A stretch of 39,216 nt of DNA from Glaesserella sp041817755. Lineage in GTDB: Bacteria; Pseudomonadota; Gammaproteobacteria; Enterobacterales; Pasteurellaceae. The stretch lies in the NCBI RefSeq assembly GCF_041817755.1, contig NZ_JBGYBX010000048.1, positions 1 to 39,216 of the forward strand, read 5' to 3'. The notes beneath the pieces were generated by a model, which searched no databases, was not told the origin of the DNA, and worked only from the letters and a program-made list of their open reading frames with translations. Below, in pieces: positions 1 to 7,782 of the stretch (position 1 is its first letter; each line of letters opens with the position of its first letter). Both the position numbers and the translations under genes were made by a program.

Positions 1-60
1 ACTCCAATATTTAACCGTGCTCGCCAAGCAAGGGATTGAGATTGTCGGTATCGATTATAA
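1..60 (+). pseudogene. Inverted partial copy of dsbE at window edge
   Basis: Bases 4-58 are the exact reverse complement of about 660-714, which lie inside the dsbE gene on the minus strand. Base 3 is a mismatch and bases 1-2 match again, so the copy may continue to the left of the window. Read on plus in frame 2, it encodes the dsbE segment from the QYLTVLAKQG region to GIDYK. Past base 60 similarity becomes weak and gapped (GGAAAAGC is still shared near 68-76), and the frame then runs through unrelated AT-rich sequence to a stop near 184. It is either a duplicated, inverted gene fragment or a fold-back assembly chimera. The sequence alone cannot decide. Confidence 0.7.
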
Positions 61-420
61 GAAAAGAGGAAAAGCTAAGACAATAAAAATAAAGATGATT
101 GTCATCATTGATATTGAGATCAATGAAACATCATATGATATTGAAGAAATGAACAAATCCATTGCATTATTATTTTTCAAATAACTAAACGTTGTTACCG
201 AGCCGACTAAAGTACTAATAAATATAAACACAGTAATAACATTGAATATGATAAATGCAATATTACTCTTACGAATATACTTACTATCTTCTTCATCTTT
301 TAAAGCTTTATTTAATCTATTCATCTCCTGATTTATGTTATTGAATGAGATCGATATATCATTACTGGTATTTTCCCGTTTTAAAGAAATAGTCTTATTT
401 GTTTTTTTGAACCAACACAT
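55..420 (-). CDS. Small AT-rich two-helix membrane protein, possibly truncated
   Basis: I do not recognise the family. The 121-residue product has a polar, Lys/Asn-rich N-terminal part (about 1-48) and two hydrophobic segments (about 52-80 and 95-121), and it ends inside the second helix. Its stop codon lies within the inverted dsbE fragment at the window edge, so the last codons come from that junction and the native C-terminus is probably lost. The ATG is 14 nt after the dsbE stop and has an AGGGA ribosome site overlapping that stop region, so it could be read from the dsbE transcript. Base composition is far more AT-rich than all neighbours, which suggests acquired DNA. Confidence 0.5.
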   Translation of the reverse strand: MCWFKKTNKTISLKRENTSNDISISFNNINQEMNRLNKALKDEEDSKYIRKSNIAFIIFNVITVFIFISTLVGSVTTFSYLKNNNAMDLFISSISYDVSLISISMMTIIFIFIVLAFPLFL

Positions 421-434
421 ATCAATATCCCTAT

Positions 435-974
435 CTATTTCAACCTCTCATAAATCGGTTTTAGTACTTCATTCCATACTTTCTCATTCACATCACCGGT
501 GTGTCGGTAGTGAATCGTACCTTTACCATCGATAATAAAGGTTTCGGGCGCACCGTAAACACCGAGATCCAACCCGAGTGATCCTTTCGGATCGTAAATC
601 ACCGCCTTGTACGGATCGCCGTATTGTTTCAGGAACTGCAATGCTTTTCCCCGTTCATCCTTATAATCGATACCGACAATCTCAATCCCTTGCTTGGCGA
701 GCACGGTTAAATATTGGTGTTCGGCGTAGCAGGTCGGGCACCAAGTCGCCCACACGTTGAGTAAACGCGGCGTACCGGTTTTCAAGACCGCTGACGTCAC
801 GGTTTGATTGGTGTCGGACAACGATTCCAACTGAAATTCCGGCACCGTTTTGCCGATCAAAGCGGATTCCAAAGCTTTCGGATCTTCACCGCCGGCATTA
901 CGTTGAAGTTGTACCATAAAGACAACAATGAGCCCTAAAAAAACAACGAGCGGTAAAAACAGTTTTTTATTCAT
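435..974 (-). CDS. dsbE: DsbE/CcmG-type thiol:disulfide interchange protein
   Basis: Periplasmic, membrane-anchored thioredoxin-like reductant. This family (CcmG/DsbE) keeps apocytochrome c or its haem chaperones reduced during cytochrome c maturation. Visible features: an N-terminal signal anchor (residues 5-23), the active site WCPTC at 78-82, and the cis-proline loop GAPETF at 141-146. Length (179 residues) is normal. It lies 9 nt after the DUF1287 gene, so the two are probably co-transcribed. The ccmH gene that often follows ccmG is not found; an AT-rich membrane ORF follows instead. An exact inverted copy of an internal 55-nt segment sits at the left window edge. Confidence 0.88.
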   Translation of the reverse strand: MNKKLFLPLVVFLGLIVVFMVQLQRNAGGEDPKALESALIGKTVPEFQLESLSDTNQTVTSAVLKTGTPRLLNVWATWCPTCYAEHQYLTVLAKQGIEIVGIDYKDERGKALQFLKQYGDPYKAVIYDPKGSLGLDLGVYGAPETFIIDGKGTIHYRHTGDVNEKVWNEVLKPIYERLK

Positions 975-983
975 GTGATGCCC

Positions 984-1550
984 TCACTTTGAATTGTTCG
1001 GTATGCGGAAATGCCCGGTAATACGAAATTGATGGAGAATATTCTCTTCTTGTGTTCCCCTGCCGATATTATGAATAATCAGCGGCGTACCGTCGGCGGC
1101 TTTTTGGTCGGAAACAATTCCGATATGCGTCAATCCCCTACCTAAATCCCATGTCACAATATCGCCGGCGTGATATTCACCGTTTTTAACGGCATAACCT
1201 TGGCGTTGAAAATACGTGGCGATATTCGGTACGCGGCGGTGGTCGATATTACGATCGGTCGATTTCAATTTCCATTTGTTCGGATAGCGATTGAAATGTT
1301 TGCGCATATCTTCATGAATTAATTGCTGCAAATCTATCTGTTGCCCTCGCAGCGCGCGAATCACTACGTCGGTACACACACCTTTAATCATCGGTACATC
1401 GCCCATCGGGTAAGCAATTTTGCTGTATGCGGCATCATAGTATCGGGTGACGCCGATCTGCTTTCTGGCGTCCTGTACCAAGGTTTGCGGAGAAAACGCC
1501 CATAGCGGCGTACTGCAAAACAGTAAAAAGAAAGTCAGTAATCGTTTCAT
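984..1550 (-). CDS. DUF1287 family periplasmic protein
   Basis: The 188-residue protein has a clear Sec signal peptide (about 1-18, ending LWA), so it is exported. The rest matches the DUF1287 family (E. coli YijF type), thought to share the NlpC/P60-CHAP cysteine-peptidase fold. Candidate active-site residues are Cys59 in GVCTDVV and His142 in THIGIVSD, with the AGDIVTWDLG motif at about 128-137. Family function is not established; a role on peptidoglycan is an inference. The gene is 9 nt upstream of dsbE and 69 nt after psd. A USS copy (1551-1559) abuts its start codon. Confidence 0.82.
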   Translation of the reverse strand: MKRLLTFFLLFCSTPLWAFSPQTLVQDARKQIGVTRYYDAAYSKIAYPMGDVPMIKGVCTDVVIRALRGQQIDLQQLIHEDMRKHFNRYPNKWKLKSTDRNIDHRRVPNIATYFQRQGYAVKNGEYHAGDIVTWDLGRGLTHIGIVSDQKAADGTPLIIHNIGRGTQEENILHQFRITGHFRIPNNSK

Positions 1551-1619
1551 ACAAGCGGTCGGTTTGCGTCGATATTTTGCAAAAAACGAGCAAATATCAT
1601 CGTATTTGCCCGTCGACGA

Positions 1620-2513
1620 TTATGAAATAATGTCAGCTAAACGCTCGCCCATGCGGGTCGGTTCTCCCGGAATGAGATATTCCTCCAACTTAACCGCCCC
1701 TTTCGGGAACAGGTTAACGACCGTCGATCCTAAGCGGAATGCCCCCATTTCTTCACCTTTTTTCAACTGAACTGCCGTCTCACCGCTGGTCAGGTAGTTG
1801 TACACGAGCACTTCTTTCGCTCGTGGCGGGTTGATAACGCCCGCCCAAACAGTACTGATGCTGGCAGTAATAGTTGCACCGACTAAAATTTGAACCATCG
1901 GACCAAATGCCGTATCGAATTCACAAATTACCCGTTCGTTACGGGCAAACAAATTCGGTACATGTTCGGCGAGGAACGGATTGACGGAAAATAATTCGCC
2001 CGGTACATAAATCATGCGACGTAATGTGGCATCACACGGCATATGAACACGATGATAATCACGCGGGGAAAGATAGGTGGTGATAAAGTCACCGTCTTTG
2101 AATTTATCGGCTAATTCATGATCATTTGCCAATAACGTTTCTAACGTAAAACTGTGTCCTTTTGCTTGTAACAGTCGGTTTTCATTGATGCGACCAAGCT
2201 CGCTGACCCTGCCGTCAGCAGGCAAACACAGCGCTTTCGGATCCTGATTAATCGGACGCGCATGTTCTTTTAATCGACGAATGAAAAATTCGTTAAAGGT
2301 GGCGTAATCGGAAGCTTCGGTTTTTTCCGCCTCAGCTAAATTCACTCTATATTGTTTAGCAAACAACTTAATAATGAAATGTGTCACCACACCCCATTTT
2401 TGTTCGGCTAACCAACCGGCAACACGGGTTAAACCGAAATGCGGCATTAAATATTGAAAAGCAATTTTGGCACGTTGCCCATAGGTCGGGCGGGGATAGG
2501 ATTTTAATGACAT
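1620..2513 (-). CDS. psd: Phosphatidylserine decarboxylase proenzyme
   Basis: Converts phosphatidylserine to phosphatidylethanolamine at the inner membrane, the last step of PE synthesis. The self-cleavage motif LGST is at 261-264; cleavage before Ser263 gives the beta chain and the pyruvoyl-bearing alpha chain. The charge-relay region is visible as PADG (Asp100) and SPRDYHRVHMP (His154, His157). Length (297 residues) is that of the short proteobacterial Psd type. It lies downstream of comEA on the same strand but behind a 13-bp hairpin, so it may have its own promoter. Confidence 0.96.
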   Translation of the reverse strand: MSLKSYPRPTYGQRAKIAFQYLMPHFGLTRVAGWLAEQKWGVVTHFIIKLFAKQYRVNLAEAEKTEASDYATFNEFFIRRLKEHARPINQDPKALCLPADGRVSELGRINENRLLQAKGHSFTLETLLANDHELADKFKDGDFITTYLSPRDYHRVHMPCDATLRRMIYVPGELFSVNPFLAEHVPNLFARNERVICEFDTAFGPMVQILVGATITASISTVWAGVINPPRAKEVLVYNYLTSGETAVQLKKGEEMGAFRLGSTVVNLFPKGAVKLEEYLIPGEPTRMGERLADIIS

Positions 2514-2589
2514 AAGTTATATCCTTCATTTTCCTCATATTTCTAAGGCTTGGCAGTATAACAAATGCCGTGAAGTTTACAATGGCACA

Positions 2590-2620
2590 ACGGTGTTAGT
2601 CCTTGACGGACTAACACCGT
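2590..2620 (-). terminator. Strong hairpin after comEA
   Basis: A perfect 13-bp stem (ACGGTGTTAGTCC with its complement) and a 5-base loop lie just after the comEA stop (2627) and before psd. There is no T tract on either side, so it is a probable but atypical terminator or an mRNA-stabilising hairpin. Confidence 0.5.
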
Positions 2621-2626
2621 GAGTTG

Positions 2627-2962
2627 TTATTCAATCACGATACGATCGCGGTTTTTCTCCAACGTTGCTTTGCCGATCCCCGATACTTCGGTAATTTGTT
2701 CTACGTTGAGAAAATGACCGTGTTTTTCACGGTACTCCACGATAGCTTGTGCTTTTTTCGCACCGATACCGACCAACTTGTCTTGGATTTCCGCCGCCGT
2801 TGCGGTGTTTATATTCACCATATTCGGATTGACGGTCTTCGCCTGAACGGATTGCGTACTTGCGGTCGGTTCCGCTACGGTTGGAGCGGCGGTTTGTGCA
2901 AAGCCCGAGGCGGTGAAAAGCCCCAATAACAGACTCAAACCGTAAGTTGCCAATGTTTTCAT
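2627..2962 (-). CDS. comEA: ComEA-like helix-hairpin-helix DNA-binding protein
   Basis: Small secreted protein of 111 residues: signal peptide (about 1-22, ending GFAQ), a short Ala/Thr/Pro linker, then a helix-hairpin-helix pair from about residue 50 (VNINTATA, LVGIGAKKAQAI, ITEVSGIGKATL). This is the ComEA/ComE1 type that binds incoming DNA in the periplasm during natural transformation, fitting the dense uptake sequences here. The longer frame to 3025 is possible, but ATG 2962 has an AGGAG ribosome site 7 nt upstream and begins the signal peptide, so I chose it. A possible Sxy-type CRP site lies upstream. Confidence 0.88.
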   Translation of the reverse strand: MKTLATYGLSLLLGLFTASGFAQTAAPTVAEPTASTQSVQAKTVNPNMVNINTATAAEIQDKLVGIGAKKAQAIVEYREKHGHFLNVEQITEVSGIGKATLEKNRDRIVIE

Positions 2963-3042
2963 AAAGATCTCCTGTGTAGTAATAAATGGCGGCGATACCT
3001 TACGGCGCTTCATTTTTCGCGGCAATCGGTAAAAATCATTTT

Positions 3043-3058
3043 ATCGACGCGGATCGAA
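3043..3058 (-). promoter_or_regulatory. Possible CRP-S (Sxy-dependent) site in the comEA/oapA divergent spacer
   Basis: The 2963-3261 spacer separates divergent comEA and oapA and also holds a USS at 3164. The 16-mer at 3043-3058 keeps the CGA-N6-TCG core and matches 7 of 10 positions of the CRP-S consensus (TGCGA-N6-TCGCA) that drives competence genes in Pasteurellaceae. The only nearby -10-like hexamer on minus (AAAAAT, 3017-3012) would place it near -45.5. Weak but contextually sensible. Confidence 0.3.
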
Positions 3059-3261
3059 AAAATAGAAAAAGCGAAAGGCTTACGCTGGACTTTTAGGAAT
3101 CTCTCGGGCATGTTGAGCGGTTTGATTACGGTAACGTAATTTGCAAAAGATTCATGAAATCAGACCGCTTGTCGAATATTTTTCGGAAAAATCGTGCCGA
3201 TTCGACGAAAATCCATTAAAATGACGGCTATTTCCCCTTTATATCCCCTTGGAATTGATAA

Positions 3262-4617
3262 ATGAGCCAAATTAATTTGCGTAAGGAACCAACTTTTGGT
3301 GAACCCTCAGACAAAATATCTGACAAAGTAGAGAATAACGAAACCCCAACTACGGCTAACCCGACGGCAAAAGAAACCATTTCCGTTTCTTTGCATTCCA
3401 GTAAAGCCCCGGGCTACACCTTCACCCCCGTGATGAAGCGTCCGTTGGAATCGGCAAGCCAATTTTCTACTCTTGAAGAGAAAGCTATGATTGAAAAAAA
3501 TGAATCCCCAACATCGAATGTAACCAAACCGACCCAAGCGACCGGTTTTGCCTTCGCTCCGGTCAATGAAAAGACGGAAGCCGCCTCTACCGAAGAGCCA
3601 AAAGCTGCTCAAGATACGCCAAAAACGGAATCGGCGGAAACAACAGCGAAAGCACAAGTAACGACAGATACCACTATCCAATCCGCATCGAAAACCAATG
3701 AGGTTGAACGTGTGATTCCGGTTCAACCGCCTGCCGACGCGAAAGCCAAGCCGACAATCCCGACCTTAGACAAGGTGCCGTCCAAATACCGCCGTTTATT
3801 ATTGGTCGGCGGATTAGGCGTGGTGTTATTGTTGGTCTTTTTCCTACTAAAACCGAGCACACCGGAAACCGTAGAGGAATTACAACAACAAGGCACCAGT
3901 TTGCCGATTGAATTCCGCCCGGTCGATGAAGCGGAAGCCAAACGTGCGGAAGAAGAGGCCAAAGCTTTACAAGAAAAAGCAAGACAAGAAGCGGAAGCAT
4001 TGGCTCAACAACAAGCTCAGCAGGCACAACAGGCTCAGCAATCCGAAGCATTACCTCAAACTCAAACACAGCAGCCGGCTGCGACGACACCTGAACAACC
4101 GACATTAACCACGGCGACTACACCGGTGGAACAATCCGCCACAGAAATCGTTGCCGTTGCAGTGAAACCGATTGAACCGACCAAACCGACAACCGGCGGC
4201 AGTGTCATTCACCAGCCGGAGCAAAATGTTGTCATTAAAGTCGAACGACCGAAAACGGTAGAAAAAACCGTCGAAAAACCAAAACCGGCGGTTCAACAAC
4301 CGAAAACCGACGCTAAAGCACAAACTACTGCGGCAAAACCAAAAACGGAAAGCACAAAACCGACTGCACCTGCTGCCGTTTCAAGTAAAACCATGACGGT
4401 ACCGAAAGGCGTTTCACTGATGCAAGTATTCCGTAATCACGGGCTGAATATTGCGGATGTCAATGCCATGAGCAAAACCAACAATGTGGTCAGTCGTTTG
4501 AAAGAAGGTGAAAAAGTCACCGTACGTTTAGATAAAAATAACCGAGTCACCGAATTAACCATCGGTTCGGGCGGTAAATTTGTCCGTCAGGCTGACGGCA
4601 GTTATACGTTTAAATAA
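3262..4617 (+). CDS. oapA: Opacity-associated protein OapA (envelope LysM-like protein)
   Basis: The 451-residue protein is of the OapA type known from Haemophilus influenzae, where it is needed for colony opacity and nasopharyngeal colonisation. Order: a long Thr/Glu/Ala-rich cytoplasmic N-terminus (1-175), one membrane helix (about 181-197, in LLLVGGLGVVLLLVFFLL), an Ala/Gln coiled-coil-like stretch (about 225-265), a Pro/Thr/Lys-rich linker, and a C-terminal OapA/LysM-like domain (about 375-451, MTVPKGVSLMQVFRNHGLN) expected to touch peptidoglycan. Divergent from comEA; followed by a terminator and then oapB, as in H. influenzae. Confidence 0.9.
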   Translation: MSQINLRKEPTFGEPSDKISDKVENNETPTTANPTAKETISVSLHSSKAPGYTFTPVMKRPLESASQFSTLEEKAMIEKNESPTSNVTKPTQATGFAFAPVNEKTEAASTEEPKAAQDTPKTESAETTAKAQVTTDTTIQSASKTNEVERVIPVQPPADAKAKPTIPTLDKVPSKYRRLLLVGGLGVVLLLVFFLLKPSTPETVEELQQQGTSLPIEFRPVDEAEAKRAEEEAKALQEKARQEAEALAQQQAQQAQQAQQSEALPQTQTQQPAATTPEQPTLTTATTPVEQSATEIVAVAVKPIEPTKPTTGGSVIHQPEQNVVIKVERPKTVEKTVEKPKPAVQQPKTDAKAQTTAAKPKTESTKPTAPAAVSSKTMTVPKGVSLMQVFRNHGLNIADVNAMSKTNNVVSRLKEGEKVTVRLDKNNRVTELTIGSGGKFVRQADGSYTFK

Positions 4618-4630
4618 CGAAAACAATGAG

Positions 4631-4658
4631 GAGCAACGTCGCCGCGTTGCTCTTTTTT
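4631..4658 (+). terminator. Rho-independent terminator of oapA
   Basis: Stem GAGCAACG/CGTTGCTC with a 6-base loop is followed by TTTTTT at 4653-4658, starting 14 nt after the oapA stop. It separates oapA from oapB. Confidence 0.85.
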
Positions 4659-4705
4659 ATATTTATTTCAATTTTTTATTAAAATGGAGAAGGAGGAAAT
4701 TCAAG

Positions 4706-5098
4706 ATGCATTTCCGTCATATGAAAAAAATACTGACGCTGTCTTTCAGCGTGATGTGGTTAAGCGGTTGCGTTGCACCCGTTGAGCAGGTGCAACAAGC
4801 ACAAAAGGACAGCGACATCACCGTAAAAGAAACGCGTTCTACCGAAAAAAATATGCCTGTTACCGAATATGTCTGCGATAAAGACAAAATCGTCAGAGTA
4901 CAAACCCCAAAAACACCTAAAAATAAAACGATCACCGTGACGTTTAATCAGGCATCGCACAAACTCTCTTCCACCGTCGTTCAACACGGGAAAAAATACA
5001 GCAATATCCGCTGGGTATGGCATGAGCAAAACGGCAAATGTACCTTACGGGATAACCGTAACAATGTATTAGCGGAAAATTGCGTAAAAAAACAGTAG
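4706..5098 (+). CDS. oapB: OapB lipoprotein with MliC-like domain
   Basis: Exported lipoprotein of 130 residues; the lipobox LSGC follows a short signal peptide. ATG 4706 is preferred because AAGGAGG stands 9 nt before it; ATG 4721 would give the same lipobox. Position directly after oapA marks it as OapB. The mature part (EYVCDKD, a stretch of beta strands, GKKY, WHEQNGKCTLR, ending ENC) follows the pattern of MliC lysozyme inhibitors: two terminal cysteines, a G-x-x-Y loop and a conserved Trp. Lysozyme inhibition is inferred only. It ends 11 nt before waaF. Confidence 0.82.
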   Translation: MHFRHMKKILTLSFSVMWLSGCVAPVEQVQQAQKDSDITVKETRSTEKNMPVTEYVCDKDKIVRVQTPKTPKNKTITVTFNQASHKLSSTVVQHGKKYSNIRWVWHEQNGKCTLRDNRNNVLAENCVKKQ

Positions 5099-5109
5099 GA
5101 TTGCCTTCC

Positions 5110-6165
5110 ATGAATATTTTGGTTATCGCACCGTCTTGGGTCGGAGACATGATGATGTCTCACGCCCTTTATCAACAACTTAGCGTGAATTACCCGAATT
5201 GTCGGATTGACGTGATGGCACCGGATTGGTGCCGACCGTTGCTTTCCCGTATGCCGGAGGTACGCAATGCCATTTCCATGCCGATCGGACACGGCGAATT
5301 TGCCTTATGCAAGCGGTACGATTTGGGCAAAAATTTACGAAATCGGTACGATATGGCCATTGTGTTGCCGAACTCGTTGAAATCGGCGTTTATTCCGTTT
5401 TTTGCCAAGATACCGCTTCGCCGAGGCTGGAAGGGCGAAATGCGTTACGGTTGGTTAAATGATCTGCGTCGCAACAAACAAGATTATCCGATGATGGTAC
5501 AACGTTATATTGCCTTGGCTTTTGATCAAGGCTCCATTCCGTCGGCAGATCATTTACCTATCAGCTACCCTTATTTGAAGGTGGATGCGGAGCAGCTGTC
5601 ACAAACCAAGCGACATTTTGCCAAACAACTTGAGTATGCGGAAAACCGCAAAGCAATCGGTTTTTGCCCGGGTGCCGAATTCGGACCGGCGAAACGTTAT
5701 CCGCATTATCATTATGCCACGCTCGCGCAGGCGCTGATTGAACAAGGTTATGCCGTGCGCTTGTTCGGCTCGAAAAAAGATGAGGAAGTCGGCGAACGCA
5801 TCCGTCAACATTTGCCTTCCCATTTACAACGTTACTGTATCAATCTTGCAGGACAAACGGATCTCAATCAGGCGGTGGATTTAATTGCCGATTGTCAAGC
5901 CGTGGTGAGCAACGATTCGGGGTTAATGCATGTTGCGGCGGCGTTGAACCGACCGCTTGTTGCGCTTTACGGACCGACCAGCCCGCAATATACGCCGCCG
6001 TTATCTAAAAAAGCGGCTGTTCTCCGTTTAATTGACGGCGGATTAATTAAAATCCGCAAAGGCGAAGGGCAAGACGGCTATCATCAGAGCCTGATTGATT
6101 TAAAACCTGAAAACGTGCTGGAACAACTCAATCAACTTTTGGCTGACCACTCGAATGCGGACTAA
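5110..6165 (+). CDS. waaF: ADP-heptose:LPS heptosyltransferase II
   Basis: Adds the second L-glycero-D-manno-heptose to the LOS inner core on the cytoplasmic face of the inner membrane. It is a 351-residue GT9 enzyme starting NILVIAPSWVGDMMM. The C-terminal nucleotide-sugar half shows FCPGAEFGPAKRYP and SNDSGLMHVAAALNRP. The ATG at 5110 begins the conserved first strand and has AGGA upstream; the longer in-frame start lies inside oapB. One USS lies in the coding sequence (5952-5960). waaC is two genes downstream, giving an inner-core cluster. Confidence 0.94.
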   Translation: MNILVIAPSWVGDMMMSHALYQQLSVNYPNCRIDVMAPDWCRPLLSRMPEVRNAISMPIGHGEFALCKRYDLGKNLRNRYDMAIVLPNSLKSAFIPFFAKIPLRRGWKGEMRYGWLNDLRRNKQDYPMMVQRYIALAFDQGSIPSADHLPISYPYLKVDAEQLSQTKRHFAKQLEYAENRKAIGFCPGAEFGPAKRYPHYHYATLAQALIEQGYAVRLFGSKKDEEVGERIRQHLPSHLQRYCINLAGQTDLNQAVDLIADCQAVVSNDSGLMHVAAALNRPLVALYGPTSPQYTPPLSKKAAVLRLIDGGLIKIRKGEGQDGYHQSLIDLKPENVLEQLNQLLADHSNAD

Positions 6166-6217
6166 TTCACTTTTACTCTCCATCATATCGTTCGGTCAGT
6201 AAGCGGAGAAAATTTTG

Positions 6218-6778
6218 GTGGAAATTCAATACATTTATTCTACGCAAACCATTTTTTCCTTTGCCAAAAGGATCGGGAAAACGGTATATCGCGGCAATAA
6301 ATATCTTAAGATGATTTCATGGCTCGACCCGATTATCTTTATCCTCTTTTATGCCGTCGTGTTTTTTCTCTTTACCTTTTTGAGTGACTATACGGACGTC
6401 TTCGCGTTTTATGAGGAACACGAAACGGTCAGCCGCTTAAAATGGGTACTTGTGGCGATTAGCTTGTTGGTAGGGATCTATTCGATTGCGTTACGCCAAT
6501 ATTTGATTGAAAAGGCACGAATCACGATGACCGAACAGCGATTGGACAACACCGTCATCCTTTTACGTTTAACCGATGACGGGCTCTATCAGCAATTTGT
6601 CGGCGGCTATACGTTGACCGAATACGGCTGTATCAATAAAACCTATCGTCTTCAAGACCACTTGATCATCTTATTGAATCAAGCCTATTTTTATGCTGTT
6701 CCGCTCACGGCGTTTGCCGAAGAAGAACAGGCACAACAATTTGAACGTACTTTACGTGAAAGGTTGGCACAATCATGA
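6218..6778 (+). CDS. YcxB-like membrane protein
   Basis: A 186-residue protein with two membrane helices (about 35-57 and 75-95), then a soluble C-terminal domain with the alternating pattern of YcxB-like proteins (GGYTLTEYGCINKTYRLQDH, LLNQAYFYAVPLTAF). GTG 6218 is chosen, with GGAG 9 nt upstream; TTG 6215 is nearly as good. Its stop overlaps the waaC start as ATGA (6775-6778), so the two are translationally coupled, and it sits between both heptosyltransferases. Family function is unknown; a LOS-related role is suggested by context only. Confidence 0.75.
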   Translation: MEIQYIYSTQTIFSFAKRIGKTVYRGNKYLKMISWLDPIIFILFYAVVFFLFTFLSDYTDVFAFYEEHETVSRLKWVLVAISLLVGIYSIALRQYLIEKARITMTEQRLDNTVILLRLTDDGLYQQFVGGYTLTEYGCINKTYRLQDHLIILLNQAYFYAVPLTAFAEEEQAQQFERTLRERLAQS

Positions 6779-7782
6779 ATATCTGTTTGGTAAAAACCTC
6801 TTCGATGGGGGATGTCATCCACACTCTTCCTGCGTTGACCGACGCCCAACGCATCATCCCGAATTTGCAGGTAGATTGGGTCGTTGAACAGTCTTTTGCC
6901 GAAATCCCCCGGTGGCATGGTGCGGTAAATCAAGTGATCCCCGTCGCCATCCGCCGTTGGCGGAAAAACCTGTTGTCCGCTCAAACATGGCAGGAATGGC
7001 AAACATATAAAACACAGCTTCAAACAACACAATACGATGCGGTCATTGACGCTCAAGGTTTGTTAAAAAGCGCCCTGTTGGCGACACGTTTAGCCAAAGG
7101 CACCAAATACGGTTATGACAAACACAGCGCGCGGGAAGGACTGAGTGCCTGTTTTTATGATAATACTTTCTCTATTCCTTATCACCAACATGCCGTCGAA
7201 CGTATCCGCCAATTATTCGCCCGAAGCCTTGGTTATACCGTACCGGAAAGCATCGGGGATTATGGACTTCGTGCACAATTTGCAAATTATTTGCCGGATC
7301 CGACCGCTTGTTCACCTTACCTTATCGCAGTACACGCAACTACCCGCGAAGATAAACATTGGCAAGAAGCCTATTGGGCAACGCTATTCAAATCGCTGAC
7401 GACACAGGGTTTTGACGTTCGTTTGCCTTGGGGAAACGAACGGGAACGGGAACGGGCGGAACGTTTGGCTAAGATTTCGGAACGGATTACGGTATTGCCG
7501 AAATTAACTTTGACCGAATTGGCGCAACAGATTGCCGGCGCACGGGCGGTGATTTCCGTTGACACCGGTTTAAGCCATTTAACCGCCGCCTTGGATAGAC
7601 CGAATATTATTTTATACGGTGCCACGGATCCCCAATTAATCGGCGCTTACGGAAAACACCAAATCTATTTGTCCGGCAATGGTATGGAGACGATTTTGCC
7701 TCAACAAGTCGAAGAAGCATTGTCCGAGTTGTTTAGCGCTAATGGCGCCAAAACGTCGGACTTAAAATCACCAATAACGTGA
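6775..7782 (+). CDS. waaC: ADP-heptose:LPS heptosyltransferase I
   Basis: Adds the first heptose to Kdo of the inner core. GT9 family, 335 residues, opening NICLVKTSSMGDVIHTLPAL, with the donor-binding motif SVDTGLSHLTAALDRP in the C-terminal half and an ATDPQLIGAYG loop. It starts within the stop codon of the YcxB-like gene (4-bp overlap). Its 3' end overlaps the 3' end of convergent trkH by 44 bp, so there is no intergenic terminator. A USS lies at 7303-7311. Confidence 0.94.
   Translation: MNICLVKTSSMGDVIHTLPALTDAQRIIPNLQVDWVVEQSFAEIPRWHGAVNQVIPVAIRRWRKNLLSAQTWQEWQTYKTQLQTTQYDAVIDAQGLLKSALLATRLAKGTKYGYDKHSAREGLSACFYDNTFSIPYHQHAVERIRQLFARSLGYTVPESIGDYGLRAQFANYLPDPTACSPYLIAVHATTREDKHWQEAYWATLFKSLTTQGFDVRLPWGNERERERAERLAKISERITVLPKLTLTELAQQIAGARAVISVDTGLSHLTAALDRPNIILYGATDPQLIGAYGKHQIYLSGNGMETILPQQVEEALSELFSANGAKTSDLKSPIT

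Noticed and set aside
3307..4323. Several long minus-strand open frames opposite oapA
   Set aside because: They mirror the low-complexity Pro/Thr/Ala/Gln coding of OapA and have no ribosome site or family features.
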